Numbered from the stretch's first letter, positions 50,888 through 59,904 are shown. The stretch: 64,000 nucleotides of DNA from an uncultured Flavobacteriales bacterium (GCA_905479115.1 CAJQLF010000018.1:1-64000); one strand, 5' to 3'. Notes: generated by a model not told the origin, from the letters alone. Translations and numbers: made by a program.

Positions 50888-52531
50888 TCAAGTCTGGATC
50901 ACCCCCGTGCTAAAGGCTTCGATTGGCGCATGATTCGCGGCTTCGATGCCCGTGCTAATCCAGTGCCTCGTATCAACAGGATCAATGATGGCATCCACCC
51001 ACAATCGCGCCGCGGCATAGACCGGCGAAGTTTGCTCCTCGTAGCGGGCGGCTAAGGTGTCAAACAACTCCGCCTGTTCGTCTTTGTCTGGCTTTGCCCC
51101 GGCTTTTTTCAGCCGTGAAACTTCGATTTGTTGCAACACATTGGCAGCTTGATCTCCCCCCATCACCGCGATTTTAGCACTGGGCCAGGCGACGATAAGG
51201 CGGGGGTCATACGCCTTTCCACACATGGCATAGTTTCCCGCGCCATAACTATTTCCAACGACAACTGTGAATTTGGGAACGGTGGAGTTTGCTACGGCGT
51301 TGACCATTTTGGCGCCGTCTTTGATAATTCCTCCGTGCTCACTTCTGGATCCGACCATGAACCCCGTCACGTCCTGTAAAAAAACAAGCGGAACTCCTTT
51401 TTGATTGCAGTTCATGATGAACCGCGCGGCCTTGTCCGCACTGTCTGAATAAATGACGCCGCCAAATTGCATGCCGTCTTTTTTTGACTTGACCAACTTT
51501 CGTTGATTGGCGACAATTCCTACACTCCACCCGTCAATTCTGGCATAGCCCGTGAGGATCGTTTTTCCGTAGTCCTTCTTGTATTCTGTATAGCTGTCCT
51601 CGTCGACCAAGGCCTCGATCAGTGCACGGGCTTCATAGGGCTGTGTGCGCTCTGCGGGCAGAATCCCACAGATGGAATCGCCTGAAGGGTTGAGGGCTTT
51701 TTCGCGCCGAAAACCTGCAAGCGTGTCAGGCGCCTTCAAATGGCCCACAAGGCGCCGGATTGTGGCCAGCGCCTCTTCATCATTCTCGCACGCGTAGTCG
51801 ACTACGCCACTGATGCTGCTGTGGGTATCCGCTCCACCCAAGGTTTCGTTGTCAATGTCCTCACCGATTGCAGCTTTGACCAAATAGCTGCCAGCCAGAA
51901 AAATAGATCCCGTTCCTTTGACGATCAGGGCCTCATCGCTCATGATGGGCAGGTAGGCCCCTCCTGCTACGCACGATCCCATGACAGCTGCAATTTGGGG
52001 AATGCCCATAGCGCTCATGCGCGCATTGTTTCGAAACATGCGACCAAAGTGCTCCTTGTCGGGAAAGATCTCGCTTTGCAATGGCAGGAATACGCCAGCA
52101 CTGTCAACGAGATAAATGATCGGGATGCGATTCTCCATGGCGATTTCCTGCGCGCGCAAGTTCTTTTTGCCCGTGATGGGAAACCATGCACCGGCTTTAA
52201 CCGTTGCGTCATTGGCGACGGCAACAACCAACCGCTTTTGGACGTGTCCGATTTGAACAACGACTCCACCGGCCGGACACCCACCGTGTTCCGCGTACAT
52301 GCCTTCACCAGCTAGACCGCCCACTTCAATAGGCTTTGTTCCTTCATCAAAGAGCAAGGCGAGTCGTTCCCGTGCGGTTCGTTTCCCTTTAGCGTGTTCT
52401 TTTTCGATGCGCTTGGCACCGCCTCCTTGAGCGGCAATTTCGATTCGGTCCCGAATGGGAGCCCATGCGAGGCGCATTGCATCTTCGTTGCGATTCAACT
52501 CCAGTTCTCGGGGTGTTACAGATTGGGGCAT
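50888..52531 (-). CDS. Acyl-CoA carboxylase carboxyltransferase subunit (methylcrotonyl-CoA carboxylase beta-type)
   Basis: The 547-residue protein has the crotonase-like AccD/AccA-type tandem domains: KRTARERLALLFDEGT, GGCPAGGVVVQIG, PIIYLVDSAGVFLPLQ, GSCVAGGAYLP, then VNAVANSTVPKFTVVVGNSYGAGNYAM and AWPSAKIAVMGGDQAANVL. It transfers carboxyl from biotin to acyl-CoA, probably methylcrotonyl-CoA or propionyl-CoA. The matching biotin carboxylase is not present. The ATG lies four bases after TAACTTTA, a one-mismatch -7 box. It is divergent from an ABC importer gene with only 34 bp between start codons. Confidence 0.9.
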   Translation of the reverse strand: MPQSVTPRELELNRNEDAMRLAWAPIRDRIEIAAQGGGAKRIEKEHAKGKRTARERLALLFDEGTKPIEVGGLAGEGMYAEHGGCPAGGVVVQIGHVQKRLVVAVANDATVKAGAWFPITGKKNLRAQEIAMENRIPIIYLVDSAGVFLPLQSEIFPDKEHFGRMFRNNARMSAMGIPQIAAVMGSCVAGGAYLPIMSDEALIVKGTGSIFLAGSYLVKAAIGEDIDNETLGGADTHSSISGVVDYACENDEEALATIRRLVGHLKAPDTLAGFRREKALNPSGDSICGILPAERTQPYEARALIEALVDEDSYTEYKKDYGKTILTGYARIDGWSVGIVANQRKLVKSKKDGMQFGGVIYSDSADKAARFIMNCNQKGVPLVFLQDVTGFMVGSRSEHGGIIKDGAKMVNAVANSTVPKFTVVVGNSYGAGNYAMCGKAYDPRLIVAWPSAKIAVMGGDQAANVLQQIEVSRLKKAGAKPDKDEQAELFDTLAARYEEQTSPVYAAARLWVDAIIDPVDTRHWISTGIEAANHAPIEAFSTGVIQT

Positions 52532-52535
52532 ACGG

Positions 52536-52543
52536 TAAAGTTA
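52536..52543 (-). promoter_or_regulatory. -7 promoter box (TAACTTTA, one mismatch) of the carboxyltransferase gene
   Basis: It differs from TAnnTTTG only at the last base and is followed by CCGT and the ATG at 52531. The divergent box for the ABC importer begins ten bases away. Confidence 0.4.
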
Positions 52544-52553
52544 ATAGGAGAAG

Positions 52554-52561
52554 TACCTTTG
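52554..52561 (+). promoter_or_regulatory. -7 promoter box (TACCTTTG) of the ABC importer operon
   Basis: An exact TAnnTTTG match, followed by TTAA and the ATG at 52566. It probably drives three overlapping genes (52566-55443). Confidence 0.6.
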
Positions 52562-52565
52562 TTAA

Positions 52566-53765
52566 ATGCAATTCGAAAAAAGCGGTCTTTTGATGATCGG
52601 GACAGTCGGTGTCACGATGGGATTGCTCATGGGGTGCAGTGCACCCGATAAGCTTGATGAAAGATTGCAAAAGGGGGACCTGATCATGCCGGTATATGCA
52701 GAAGGTTTCAGGTGGAGAACATGCGGTGGTGGGCCAGATGCGGAAGCAACATGCCTCGAAATATTGGATGGCGATAAGAAAGCAGTTTCCGTTACGGTTT
52801 ATCGAGACAGTGTGCACTGGCAAAACGACGAGGCATTTGTGCCCGGTGCAGTGGTTGTGCTGGGATTAGAACAAGGCCTGACAACATTGAGCTCCACCCA
52901 CGTAGCGCTGATGGAACCTTGGGATGCTAGCTTGAGCCAGTGGAAAGGCGGCGGTTTTCTCCAATATGTAGAATCTGAAGCAGCGAATAAGCGGATGCGT
53001 GATGGGGAAACAGTCGATTTTGGAGGCAATCCAGAATGGAATCACGAGGCGATGATTGCTTCTTCATTCAGGGCTTTTTGCATCTATCCATACGGCAACC
53101 CTCTTCAAGGGGAAGAATGGGCTGAGTCGCTTCCTGTGGTGCCCATATTGGAGTATGCAGAGCGAACTTCGTTGGGCAGGGCTGAATGGATGAAGGTTTT
53201 CGCGTGGATGGTGGACGATCAAGCCTTGGAACGAGCGAATGAGGCATTCGATGAAATCACGGAGCGGTACCAGCAAATTCAACAGGAGCCCCTGCCAACC
53301 TCCGATTCCTTGCGGGTATTTACCGGAAGTGTGGACCAAGGAAAATGGACGGCACCCAGCGGGACTAGTTTTATCGCTCATATTTTAAAAGATGCGGGTG
53401 CTCGGTATGTCTTTGCAGATCAGAAGAGTCCCGAAAACATCAATGTATCCCTGGAGAAAATCATCGAGTTGAGTGGGCGAGCAGATGCATGGGGTGTGGT
53501 CATGTTTCAGTCAAACACGGATGCAATTACCAGAGCGGATTTGGTAGCACAAAATCCTCAAAACGCATTTCTCATCCCCGCTTCTGGACGGGTGTTTGTC
53601 GCCAATACGGCAGAGTGTGATTACTTCGGCTGGTGGGTAGCACATCCTGATGCCTTGCTGCGCAATTTGCGAGAACTATTCTACGGCCCCAATGAACACG
53701 TTCTTGGAACTGCTGGGTTAAGTGAGTCTAGAACGAAAGCCTGTTTCCGATGGATTCAAGAGTAA
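52566..53765 (+). CDS. ABC importer substrate-binding lipoprotein (FecB/BtuF-like)
   Basis: The 399-residue protein has a lipoprotein signal with lipobox LMGC (Cys about residue 24). The body resembles class III periplasmic binding proteins for iron chelates, haem or cobalamin, with a long helix between lobes (about 220-260). SIP-type features are weak. It is the first gene of a three-gene operon with the permease and ATPase. The ligand cannot be told. The ATG at 52566 follows a perfect -7 box with four-base spacing. Confidence 0.8.
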   Translation: MQFEKSGLLMIGTVGVTMGLLMGCSAPDKLDERLQKGDLIMPVYAEGFRWRTCGGGPDAEATCLEILDGDKKAVSVTVYRDSVHWQNDEAFVPGAVVVLGLEQGLTTLSSTHVALMEPWDASLSQWKGGGFLQYVESEAANKRMRDGETVDFGGNPEWNHEAMIASSFRAFCIYPYGNPLQGEEWAESLPVVPILEYAERTSLGRAEWMKVFAWMVDDQALERANEAFDEITERYQQIQQEPLPTSDSLRVFTGSVDQGKWTAPSGTSFIAHILKDAGARYVFADQKSPENINVSLEKIIELSGRADAWGVVMFQSNTDAITRADLVAQNPQNAFLIPASGRVFVANTAECDYFGWWVAHPDALLRNLRELFYGPNEHVLGTAGLSESRTKACFRWIQE

Positions 53766-54745
53766 ATGGAATGATTTGGTTGGGCAGTTTTGTCCTCCTC
53801 ACGCTGCTTGTTTTCAGCCATTTGGCATGGGGGACGGTGCCGTTGCCTTGGCGTTCTTGGTTTTTGGATGGAGCGCCGATGGAATCCATGCATAAGCTCA
53901 TCCTGTGGGATGTGAGAATGCCACGGACGGCGATTGCAATGGCCGCTGGAGCGGGATTAAGTCTCTGCGGATTGCTTCTACAGACGTGGTTTGGCAACCC
54001 GCTCGCCGGTCCTTCTGTCCTTGGTGTAAGTTCTGGCGCGGGGATGGGGGTGGCGCTTGTTGTTTTAGCAGGGATGGCAGGTGGTTGGATGGCTACAACG
54101 GCCGCCGCAGTATTGGGAAGCGGAGCAGCCTTAGTGCTGATCTTGTTCGTGGCGAATCGCTTCCGTGGGGCAGCGTCTTTGTTGATTTTTGGCCTGATGC
54201 TCAACTACGTCTTGGGCGCACTCATTACGGTTTTGCAGGCCGAGGCGGATCAAGCGGCATTGCAGCAATTCGTATTCTGGGGGATGGGCACCTTTGGACA
54301 AGGAACGGTTGAGGCAGCTTGGTCGCTTGGAATCCTGACATGCGGCGCTTTGTTGGGCGCTTGGATGATGAGAAGAGACCTGGACGCTTGGACCCTTGGT
54401 GCATTGACTGCACGTAGCATGGGAGTGAACGATCGAAGGTTCCGCTGGGCGATTGTTTGGATGAGCGGGTTACTTACCGGAGGGATCACGGCGGTGTGCG
54501 GTCCGGTGGCATTTTTGGGATTAGCGACCCCTCATTTGGTGCGATTATTAACGCGGGAGCGACGGCATGCTGTGTTGATTCCGTTGACAGCAATAGTTGG
54601 GGCTAATTTAGCCTTATTGGCAGATTGGGGGGTGAAAGGAATGCTCGGAATGGAGCATGGATGGCCACTTAATGCGGTACTCTCTTTAATCGGAGGCCCC
54701 ATGGTTGTGTGGGTTTTAGTGACCAAAACAAAATCGGCAGTATGA
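53750..54745 (+). CDS. FecCD-family ABC importer permease
   Basis: The 331-residue inner-membrane protein has about ten helices and FecCD signatures: WDVRMPRTAIAMAAGAGLSLCG (split here as WDVRMPRTA and AGAGLSLCG), GNPLAGPSVLGVSSGAGMG and GPVAFLGLATPHLVRLL near the C-terminus. It forms the channel of an iron-chelate or vitamin B12 importer. It overlaps the substrate-binding gene by 16 bp, with an alternative start at 53771, and the ATPase gene by ATGA. Confidence 0.92.
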   Translation: MDSRVNGMIWLGSFVLLTLLVFSHLAWGTVPLPWRSWFLDGAPMESMHKLILWDVRMPRTAIAMAAGAGLSLCGLLLQTWFGNPLAGPSVLGVSSGAGMGVALVVLAGMAGGWMATTAAAVLGSGAALVLILFVANRFRGAASLLIFGLMLNYVLGALITVLQAEADQAALQQFVFWGMGTFGQGTVEAAWSLGILTCGALLGAWMMRRDLDAWTLGALTARSMGVNDRRFRWAIVWMSGLLTGGITAVCGPVAFLGLATPHLVRLLTRERRHAVLIPLTAIVGANLALLADWGVKGMLGMEHGWPLNAVLSLIGGPMVVWVLVTKTKSAV

Positions 54746-55443
54746 GCGTATCACACAATGAACCGCTGATTTTGGATGACTTGTCGGCAGGGTACAAGGG
54801 ACGTCCTCCGGTATTGGCGCATGTGAATCATCAATTTCCATCCAAGGGGCTTCATGTGATCATTGGCCGAAATGGAGCAGGTAAGAGCACACTCATTCGC
54901 ACCCTCGCAGGATTGCAGGCCCCATTGTCAGGTTCGGTCCAACTCAACGCCACTTCCTTGCACGACCTCCCTGCCAATGAACGAGCACAACGAGTCGCTT
55001 TTGTGAGCAGTGTCCCTCCTCGAACGAGTGAACTACGCGTGCACGAAGTGCTGGCATTAGCCTCTGGTGATGAAGAGCGGAACCGCTCCATGCTCCAGGC
55101 TGCAGGTGACCCATCATGGTGGAAACGCAGGTTGCAGGAATTAAGTGACGGTGAAGCGCAGCGGGTCATGTTCATTCGGGCCTTGCTTCAGGGCACAGAT
55201 TGGATTCTATTGGATGAACCAACCGCATTTTTGGATGTGCCTGCCCGCTTGGCACTTTGGCGAGAATTGACGGCCGCTGCATCCAAGGGAGTTGGGGTTC
55301 TTGTCGCAACACACGATTATGGAGAAATTCAGGGTCATGCAGAAATCGATTCCATTGCGATGGTTGGAAATCATAGACTCCGGCCACTTTCAGTCCGAGC
55401 GAGTGCAAGCGATTGGACTGCTGCCTTAATGGTAGAATTGTAA
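54742..55443 (+). CDS. ABC importer ATPase (FecE/BtuD-like)
   Basis: The 233-residue ATPase shows Walker A GRNGAGKST, a signature loop LSDGEAQR (a variant of LSGGQ), Walker B WILLDEPTAFLD and the H-loop VATHD. It powers the importer with the upstream permease. No outer-membrane TonB-dependent receptor is found in the window. The ATG at 54742 overlaps the permease stop by four bases. Confidence 0.92.
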   Translation: MSVSHNEPLILDDLSAGYKGRPPVLAHVNHQFPSKGLHVIIGRNGAGKSTLIRTLAGLQAPLSGSVQLNATSLHDLPANERAQRVAFVSSVPPRTSELRVHEVLALASGDEERNRSMLQAAGDPSWWKRRLQELSDGEAQRVMFIRALLQGTDWILLDEPTAFLDVPARLALWRELTAAASKGVGVLVATHDYGEIQGHAEIDSIAMVGNHRLRPLSVRASASDWTAALMVEL

Positions 55444-55485
55444 AACATTGGAACAAACCGAGTGGTGAAAGCCCAAGTGGTGCCC

Positions 55486-55493
55486 TAATTTTG
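55486..55493 (+). promoter_or_regulatory. -7 promoter box (TAATTTTG) of the phosphoesterase gene
   Basis: An exact TAnnTTTG match, 30 bases before the ATG at 55524. It is followed by CACC, as in the HEAT-repeat promoter, but no start codon is at that position. Confidence 0.42.
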
Positions 55494-55523
55494 CACCGCT
55501 CCAATAAACCTCAAGCATCCGAT

Positions 55524-56771
55524 ATGCCGTCCATTAGCCGAATGATTTTTATGTTCTTGTTTATGGCAACGCTATTGACAGTGATTGAAATCTTGGCCTT
55601 CCGATTGCTCAGTCGGAAATACAACCAACACCCAAATTGGTGGCGAATAAGGCGGTTTTGGATCGGTGCCGTCGCATTGATTTGGGTGGGATTCATTATC
55701 AATGGATTCATGTGGCCGACATGGCGAGTAACGCACCCGCGCTTGTTGTCGATTTTGTCCATTTCCTTTTTCACGGTTTTCGTTCCTAAGATGTTCATGG
55801 CCGCCTTTGAAATCCTCGAATTAATTCGAGGTCTGCTCGCCCGCATGGGAGCGAGGGCAACAGGTTCTGCTCGTCCGATGTCCCGCAAATCTTTTTTGAC
55901 GGAAACCGGACTTGCGCTTTCGGGATTCACCTTTGCGGGGTTTTTGTATGGGGTGACTTGGGGGAAATATGCGTACCGAACAGAGCATGTTCGGGTGCCC
56001 ATTCAGGGGCTGCCGAAAGAATTCGAAGGTCTGCGTGTCGTCCAGCTGAGCGACGCTCATCTCGGAAGTTTTATCAATACGCCCCAGCCGGTGTTGGATG
56101 CGTTGAATGGCATACAAGATCTCCATCCCGATTTAATTTTGTTCACGGGAGATTTAGTCAATTCCCATGCGGATGAGGCAGAGCCTTGGATTCCTGCTTT
56201 TTCCAAACTGCAGGCACCATTGGGTAAGTTCTCCATCATGGGCAACCACGATTACGCGGATTATGGTCCGTTTGAAGAGGAGGAGCGCGAAGCGAGCCGC
56301 CAAAGGCTTTATGAAATTCATGGTGAAATGGGGTTTCGACTCCTGCGGAATGAAAACGTCAAACTCAGTCGGGGAGGTTCATCGTTGGTTTTGCTTGGTG
56401 TAGAAAATTGGGGGCGCGGTTTTCGAAAGTCTGGTGATTTGGCGAAAGCCATGGAGGGGAGCGGTTGTGAGTCGTTGCCAACCGTTTTGATGAGCCACGA
56501 TCCGACGCATTGGGAGCAGCAGGTGATGCAAGGCCAAGCGCCGATTGAATTGACCTTGAGTGGACATACCCACGGCATGCAATTTGGGATTGAGATTCCC
56601 TGGCTGGGGATCAAGTGGTCTCCGAGCAAATGGCGATACAAGCGGTGGGCCGGGCTGTACGAAGAAGAGGGGCAACACCTGCACATCAATCGGGGGTTTG
56701 GTGTTTTGGGATTTCATGGGAGAGTGGGCATGCCACCTGAAATCACGTTGATCGAATTGACCCGGGCATAA
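55524..56771 (+). CDS. Membrane-anchored metallophosphoesterase
   Basis: The 415-residue protein has about three to four hydrophobic segments near the N-terminus (about 1-150) and a calcineurin-like phosphoesterase domain (about 165-415). Motifs are QLSDAHLGSF, FTGDLVN, IMGNHDYAD, MSHDPTHW and LSGHTHGMQ, covering the dimetal ligands. YkuE-like members hydrolyse phosphoesters or UDP-sugars; the substrate here is unknown. The ATG at 55524 is chosen because the earlier frame start at 55413 lies inside the ABC ATPase gene. Confidence 0.9.
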   Translation: MPSISRMIFMFLFMATLLTVIEILAFRLLSRKYNQHPNWWRIRRFWIGAVALIWVGFIINGFMWPTWRVTHPRLLSILSISFFTVFVPKMFMAAFEILELIRGLLARMGARATGSARPMSRKSFLTETGLALSGFTFAGFLYGVTWGKYAYRTEHVRVPIQGLPKEFEGLRVVQLSDAHLGSFINTPQPVLDALNGIQDLHPDLILFTGDLVNSHADEAEPWIPAFSKLQAPLGKFSIMGNHDYADYGPFEEEEREASRQRLYEIHGEMGFRLLRNENVKLSRGGSSLVLLGVENWGRGFRKSGDLAKAMEGSGCESLPTVLMSHDPTHWEQQVMQGQAPIELTLSGHTHGMQFGIEIPWLGIKWSPSKWRYKRWAGLYEEEGQHLHINRGFGVLGFHGRVGMPPEITLIELTRA

Positions 56772-56822
56772 GCCGTGGGTAAAGGTGTATGGTTAATATT
56801 GCAATGAATTCAAGTTTCGAAA

Positions 56823-58511
56823 ATGTCAGACGATAAAAAGGTCATCTTCAGCATGCACAAGGTCAATAAGGTGACCCCTGCTGGAAAACACATCCTGAGA
56901 GATGTAACGCTCGGTTTTTACCATGGAGCAAAAATTGGAATTTTGGGGGCCAACGGCGCTGGTAAATCCACCGTCATGCGCATCATAGCCGGCTTGGATG
57001 AGTCCTTTACAGGTGATGTAACCTGGTCTCCAGGCATTTCTGTAGGTTATTTGTCGCAAGAACCACAGCTCGATGAGAGCAAAACGGTCCGTGAGATTGT
57101 GGAAGAGGGCACGGCAGAAATCGTCAATGTGCTTAAGGAATACGAAGAGATCAATGCCAGGTTCATGGACGAAGAAATCCTGAACAATCCCGATAAGATG
57201 GAGGCGCTCATCAACCGCCAGGCAGAAGTTCAAGACCGCATCGATGCGTTGAATGCATGGGAATTGGACACGAAATTGAGCATTGCGATGGATGCATTGC
57301 GATGTCCACCGGATGATGAAAAAATAGAAAAGCTGTCAGGGGGAGAACGCAGGCGTGTTGCGCTGTGCCGTCTGCTGCTGCAGCAGCCCGACGTCCTGCT
57401 GCTGGACGAGCCGACCAACCACCTTGATGCAGAATCCATTGACTGGTTGGAGCAGCATTTAGAGCAATACCCCGGCACGGTGTTGTGTGTGACGCACGAT
57501 CGGTATTTCTTGGACAATGTCGCCAAGTGGATTTTGGAGTTGGATCGAGGAGAGGGCATTCCTTACGAAGGAAATTATGCTTCGTGGTTGGAGCAAAAAT
57601 CAAAGCGACTCGCCCGAGAGGAAAAGCAGGAGTCCAAGCGCAGGAGAGAGTTGGAACGAGAGTTGGAATGGGTCAGGCAATCCCCCAAAGGACGACGCGT
57701 CAAAAACAAAGCGCGGGTCAACAATTACGAGCAAATGCTCGCAGAGGGCACCAATGAGAAAGATGCTCGGTTGACTATTCCGATTCCAAACGGGCCACGT
57801 TTGGGCAATTCGGTTATTGAAGCGACGACCCTTCAAAAGGCATTTGGTGATCGTTTGCTGATCGAGAACCTCAGTTTTAATTTACCACCTGCGGGCATTG
57901 TGGGTGTAATAGGCCCTAACGGAGCGGGCAAGACCACGCTGTTTCGCATGATCATGGGAGAAGAACAACCGGACGGTGGGGGGTTCAAAGTCGGAGAAAC
58001 GGTCGAAATCGGGTATGTTGATCAGCGCCACGCAGACATCGACCCCGACAAAACGGTTTGGCAAGTAATCAGCGGTGGAAATGAACAGTTGGAAATCGGT
58101 GGGAAGTTGTTCAACAGCCGGGCTTACGTTTCACGATTCAACTTCAATGGAGGGGATCAACAAAAGAAATGCGGTGTGCTATCAGGTGGTGAGCGAAACC
58201 GACTGCATTTGGCTATGACCCTCAAAACGGAGGCAAACGTTCTGCTGTTGGACGAGCCCACGAACGACATTGACGTGGACACCTTGCGTGCACTTGAGGA
58301 GGGAATCGAATCTTTTGCTGGATGCGCGGTTGTCATTTCCCACGACCGGTATTTCTTGGATCGGATTTGCACCCACATCTTGGCGTTTGAAGGTGATTCT
58401 CAGGTGTACTGGTTTGAGGGAACCTACAGCGAGTATGAGGAGAACAGAAAGAAACGGTTGGGCAATGAGGGACCGCAACGTGTGAAATACAGAAAATTGG
58501 TTCGTGACTAA
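56823..58511 (+). CDS. ettA: ABC-F translational throttle ATPase EttA
   Basis: The 562-residue protein has two ATPase domains, Walker A GANGAGKST and GPNGAGKTT, with signature LSGGERRRVALCRLLL and LSGGERNRLHLAMTL, separated by a charged linker (about 245-325). It also has the arm region. EttA binds the ribosomal E site and gates elongation by ATP/ADP ratio. Its length (562) is near E. coli EttA (555). A CTG-rich codon tract (57368-57415) lies over the first Walker B. It overlaps gluQ by 8 bp. Confidence 0.93.
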   Translation: MSDDKKVIFSMHKVNKVTPAGKHILRDVTLGFYHGAKIGILGANGAGKSTVMRIIAGLDESFTGDVTWSPGISVGYLSQEPQLDESKTVREIVEEGTAEIVNVLKEYEEINARFMDEEILNNPDKMEALINRQAEVQDRIDALNAWELDTKLSIAMDALRCPPDDEKIEKLSGGERRRVALCRLLLQQPDVLLLDEPTNHLDAESIDWLEQHLEQYPGTVLCVTHDRYFLDNVAKWILELDRGEGIPYEGNYASWLEQKSKRLAREEKQESKRRRELERELEWVRQSPKGRRVKNKARVNNYEQMLAEGTNEKDARLTIPIPNGPRLGNSVIEATTLQKAFGDRLLIENLSFNLPPAGIVGVIGPNGAGKTTLFRMIMGEEQPDGGGFKVGETVEIGYVDQRHADIDPDKTVWQVISGGNEQLEIGGKLFNSRAYVSRFNFNGGDQQKKCGVLSGGERNRLHLAMTLKTEANVLLLDEPTNDIDVDTLRALEEGIESFAGCAVVISHDRYFLDRICTHILAFEGDSQVYWFEGTYSEYEENRKKRLGNEGPQRVKYRKLVRD

Positions 58512-59343
58512 TTACGTCGGTCGATTTGCCCCCACGCCATCGGGTCCTTTGCATTTCGGCTCCATGGTCGCGGCAGTGGGCTCCTGGTTGGATGCCAAGG
58601 CGCATAACGGACGTTGGATTCTGAGAATGGACGACCTGGACCCGCCGCGTGTCGAACCCCGAGCCATCGATTCGATTTTGCGGACGCTCGAAGCGTATGG
58701 CCTGCACTGGGATGGTGAGGTTGTCTATCAATCGATGCGAAACGAAGCTTATGAAGATGCGTTGAGCAAATTGCAGCAGAGCGGCCAAACCTATTTTTGT
58801 CAATGCACCCGGAAAGACTTGACCGGTCAGTCTATTTATCCCGGAACCTGCCGTGATCGAACAGAGGTGGAGGCGCGACTGGTCCGTTTAAGGGCGAAGG
58901 ATGAACAGGTTGAGTGGGTGGATGTCGGTTTGGGGCCGTGCAAATTCCGCGTGAAGGAGGCCATCGGAGATGTTGTTTTACGCAATGCTCATGGCTTGTT
59001 TAGCTATCACCTGGCCAACGTCGTCGACGATATGCACATGGGCGTGACACACGTTGTGCGCGGAGAAGATTTAAAAGAGGCGACCGTTGCGCATCTGTAT
59101 CTGCAAACGGAGTTCCAAGGTCCAGTCATTCGATACCATCACCTGGGTTTGGCGTATGATGCGCAGGGCTTCAAATTATCCAAGCAGACACATGCTCCTG
59201 CCGTTTTGGCTGAACGCCGGGAGGACGTATTGAATCAAGTTTTTCATCATTTGGGCTTGCCGTCGGTGGATGTGGCAGCGCCGGAGACCATGTTGCAATC
59301 GGCAGTGGCCTCTTGGAGGTCGAAAATTGCTCCGACTCTTTGA
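58504..59343 (+). CDS. gluQ: Glutamyl-Q tRNA(Asp) synthetase
   Basis: The 279-residue protein is a GluRS paralogue without the C-terminal anticodon-binding domain. It has APTPSGPLHFGSM (HIGH region), the zinc-binding pattern CQCTRKD with YPGTCR, and KLSKQTHA (KMSKS-like). It attaches glutamate to the queuosine base of tRNA-Asp. The GTG start at 58504 overlaps the ettA stop by 8 bp, so both translation-related genes are coupled. Confidence 0.92.
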   Translation: MTNYVGRFAPTPSGPLHFGSMVAAVGSWLDAKAHNGRWILRMDDLDPPRVEPRAIDSILRTLEAYGLHWDGEVVYQSMRNEAYEDALSKLQQSGQTYFCQCTRKDLTGQSIYPGTCRDRTEVEARLVRLRAKDEQVEWVDVGLGPCKFRVKEAIGDVVLRNAHGLFSYHLANVVDDMHMGVTHVVRGEDLKEATVAHLYLQTEFQGPVIRYHHLGLAYDAQGFKLSKQTHAPAVLAERREDVLNQVFHHLGLPSVDVAAPETMLQSAVASWRSKIAPTL

Positions 59344-59904
59344 TTAATTCTTGGTCAAGCGGTCAATCAGTTGAATCATTTCAGCGAATTCAGCTGAATC
59401 AAAAAGGCGCGTCAAAAAGACGATTTTTCCTGTAGAGTCAACGACAACATTGCGTGTGACGCCTGTCTTGGGGCCTGCAATTGAATAAAAGACCTGACCT
59501 TCTGAATCAGGCGCCATGGGATAGGTAACACCAGTAGAGGCGGCGAATGTTGCGACTTTTTCCTTTGGCTCATCCAAATCAACGCCTAGCAAGGTGAAGG
59601 AGCGATCGCGAAATGCTTGCCAAACATCCTTTTCCAAATGTGGCATTTCCTTTCGGCATACACCGCACCAAGAGGCCGTGAATTGAAGGACGTAGGTCGT
59701 TCCACGAAGTGATTCGTTGGAATATTGATTCCCTTTCAAGTCTGTTAAGGTAAATGCGGGCATGGGTTGGCCGACTTGTACAATGAATCCGCGTTCATCT
59801 GCTTGTGCGGTTGCGCGCAGCACAAACACGCTCAAACTACTGCAGAGCAGGAGCAAACTCAAGGGGTAACGCAGGGAAGCGAATTGGTTGGCAAGGAGTC
59901 GCAT
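59344..59904 (-). CDS. TlpA-like thioredoxin-fold protein, exported
   Basis: The 186-residue protein has a signal peptide (about 1-34, ending TAQA). A thioredoxin-like domain of the AhpC/TlpA type follows, with FTASWCGVCRKEMPHL holding the CxxC pair. It probably reduces or isomerises disulfides in the periplasm. Its start lies inside the end of the esterase gene, overlapping by 46 bp. No later start codon preserves the signal peptide, so the overlap seems real. Confidence 0.88.
   Translation of the reverse strand: MRLLANQFASLRYPLSLLLLCSSLSVFVLRATAQADERGFIVQVGQPMPAFTLTDLKGNQYSNESLRGTTYVLQFTASWCGVCRKEMPHLEKDVWQAFRDRSFTLLGVDLDEPKEKVATFAASTGVTYPMAPDSEGQVFYSIAGPKTGVTRNVVVDSTGKIVFLTRLFDSAEFAEMIQLIDRLTKN

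Noticed and set aside
57371-57386. CTG repeat as a microsatellite or recombination site
   Set aside because: The tract encodes the conserved Leu-rich Walker B segment in frame, so codon choice is a sufficient explanation.
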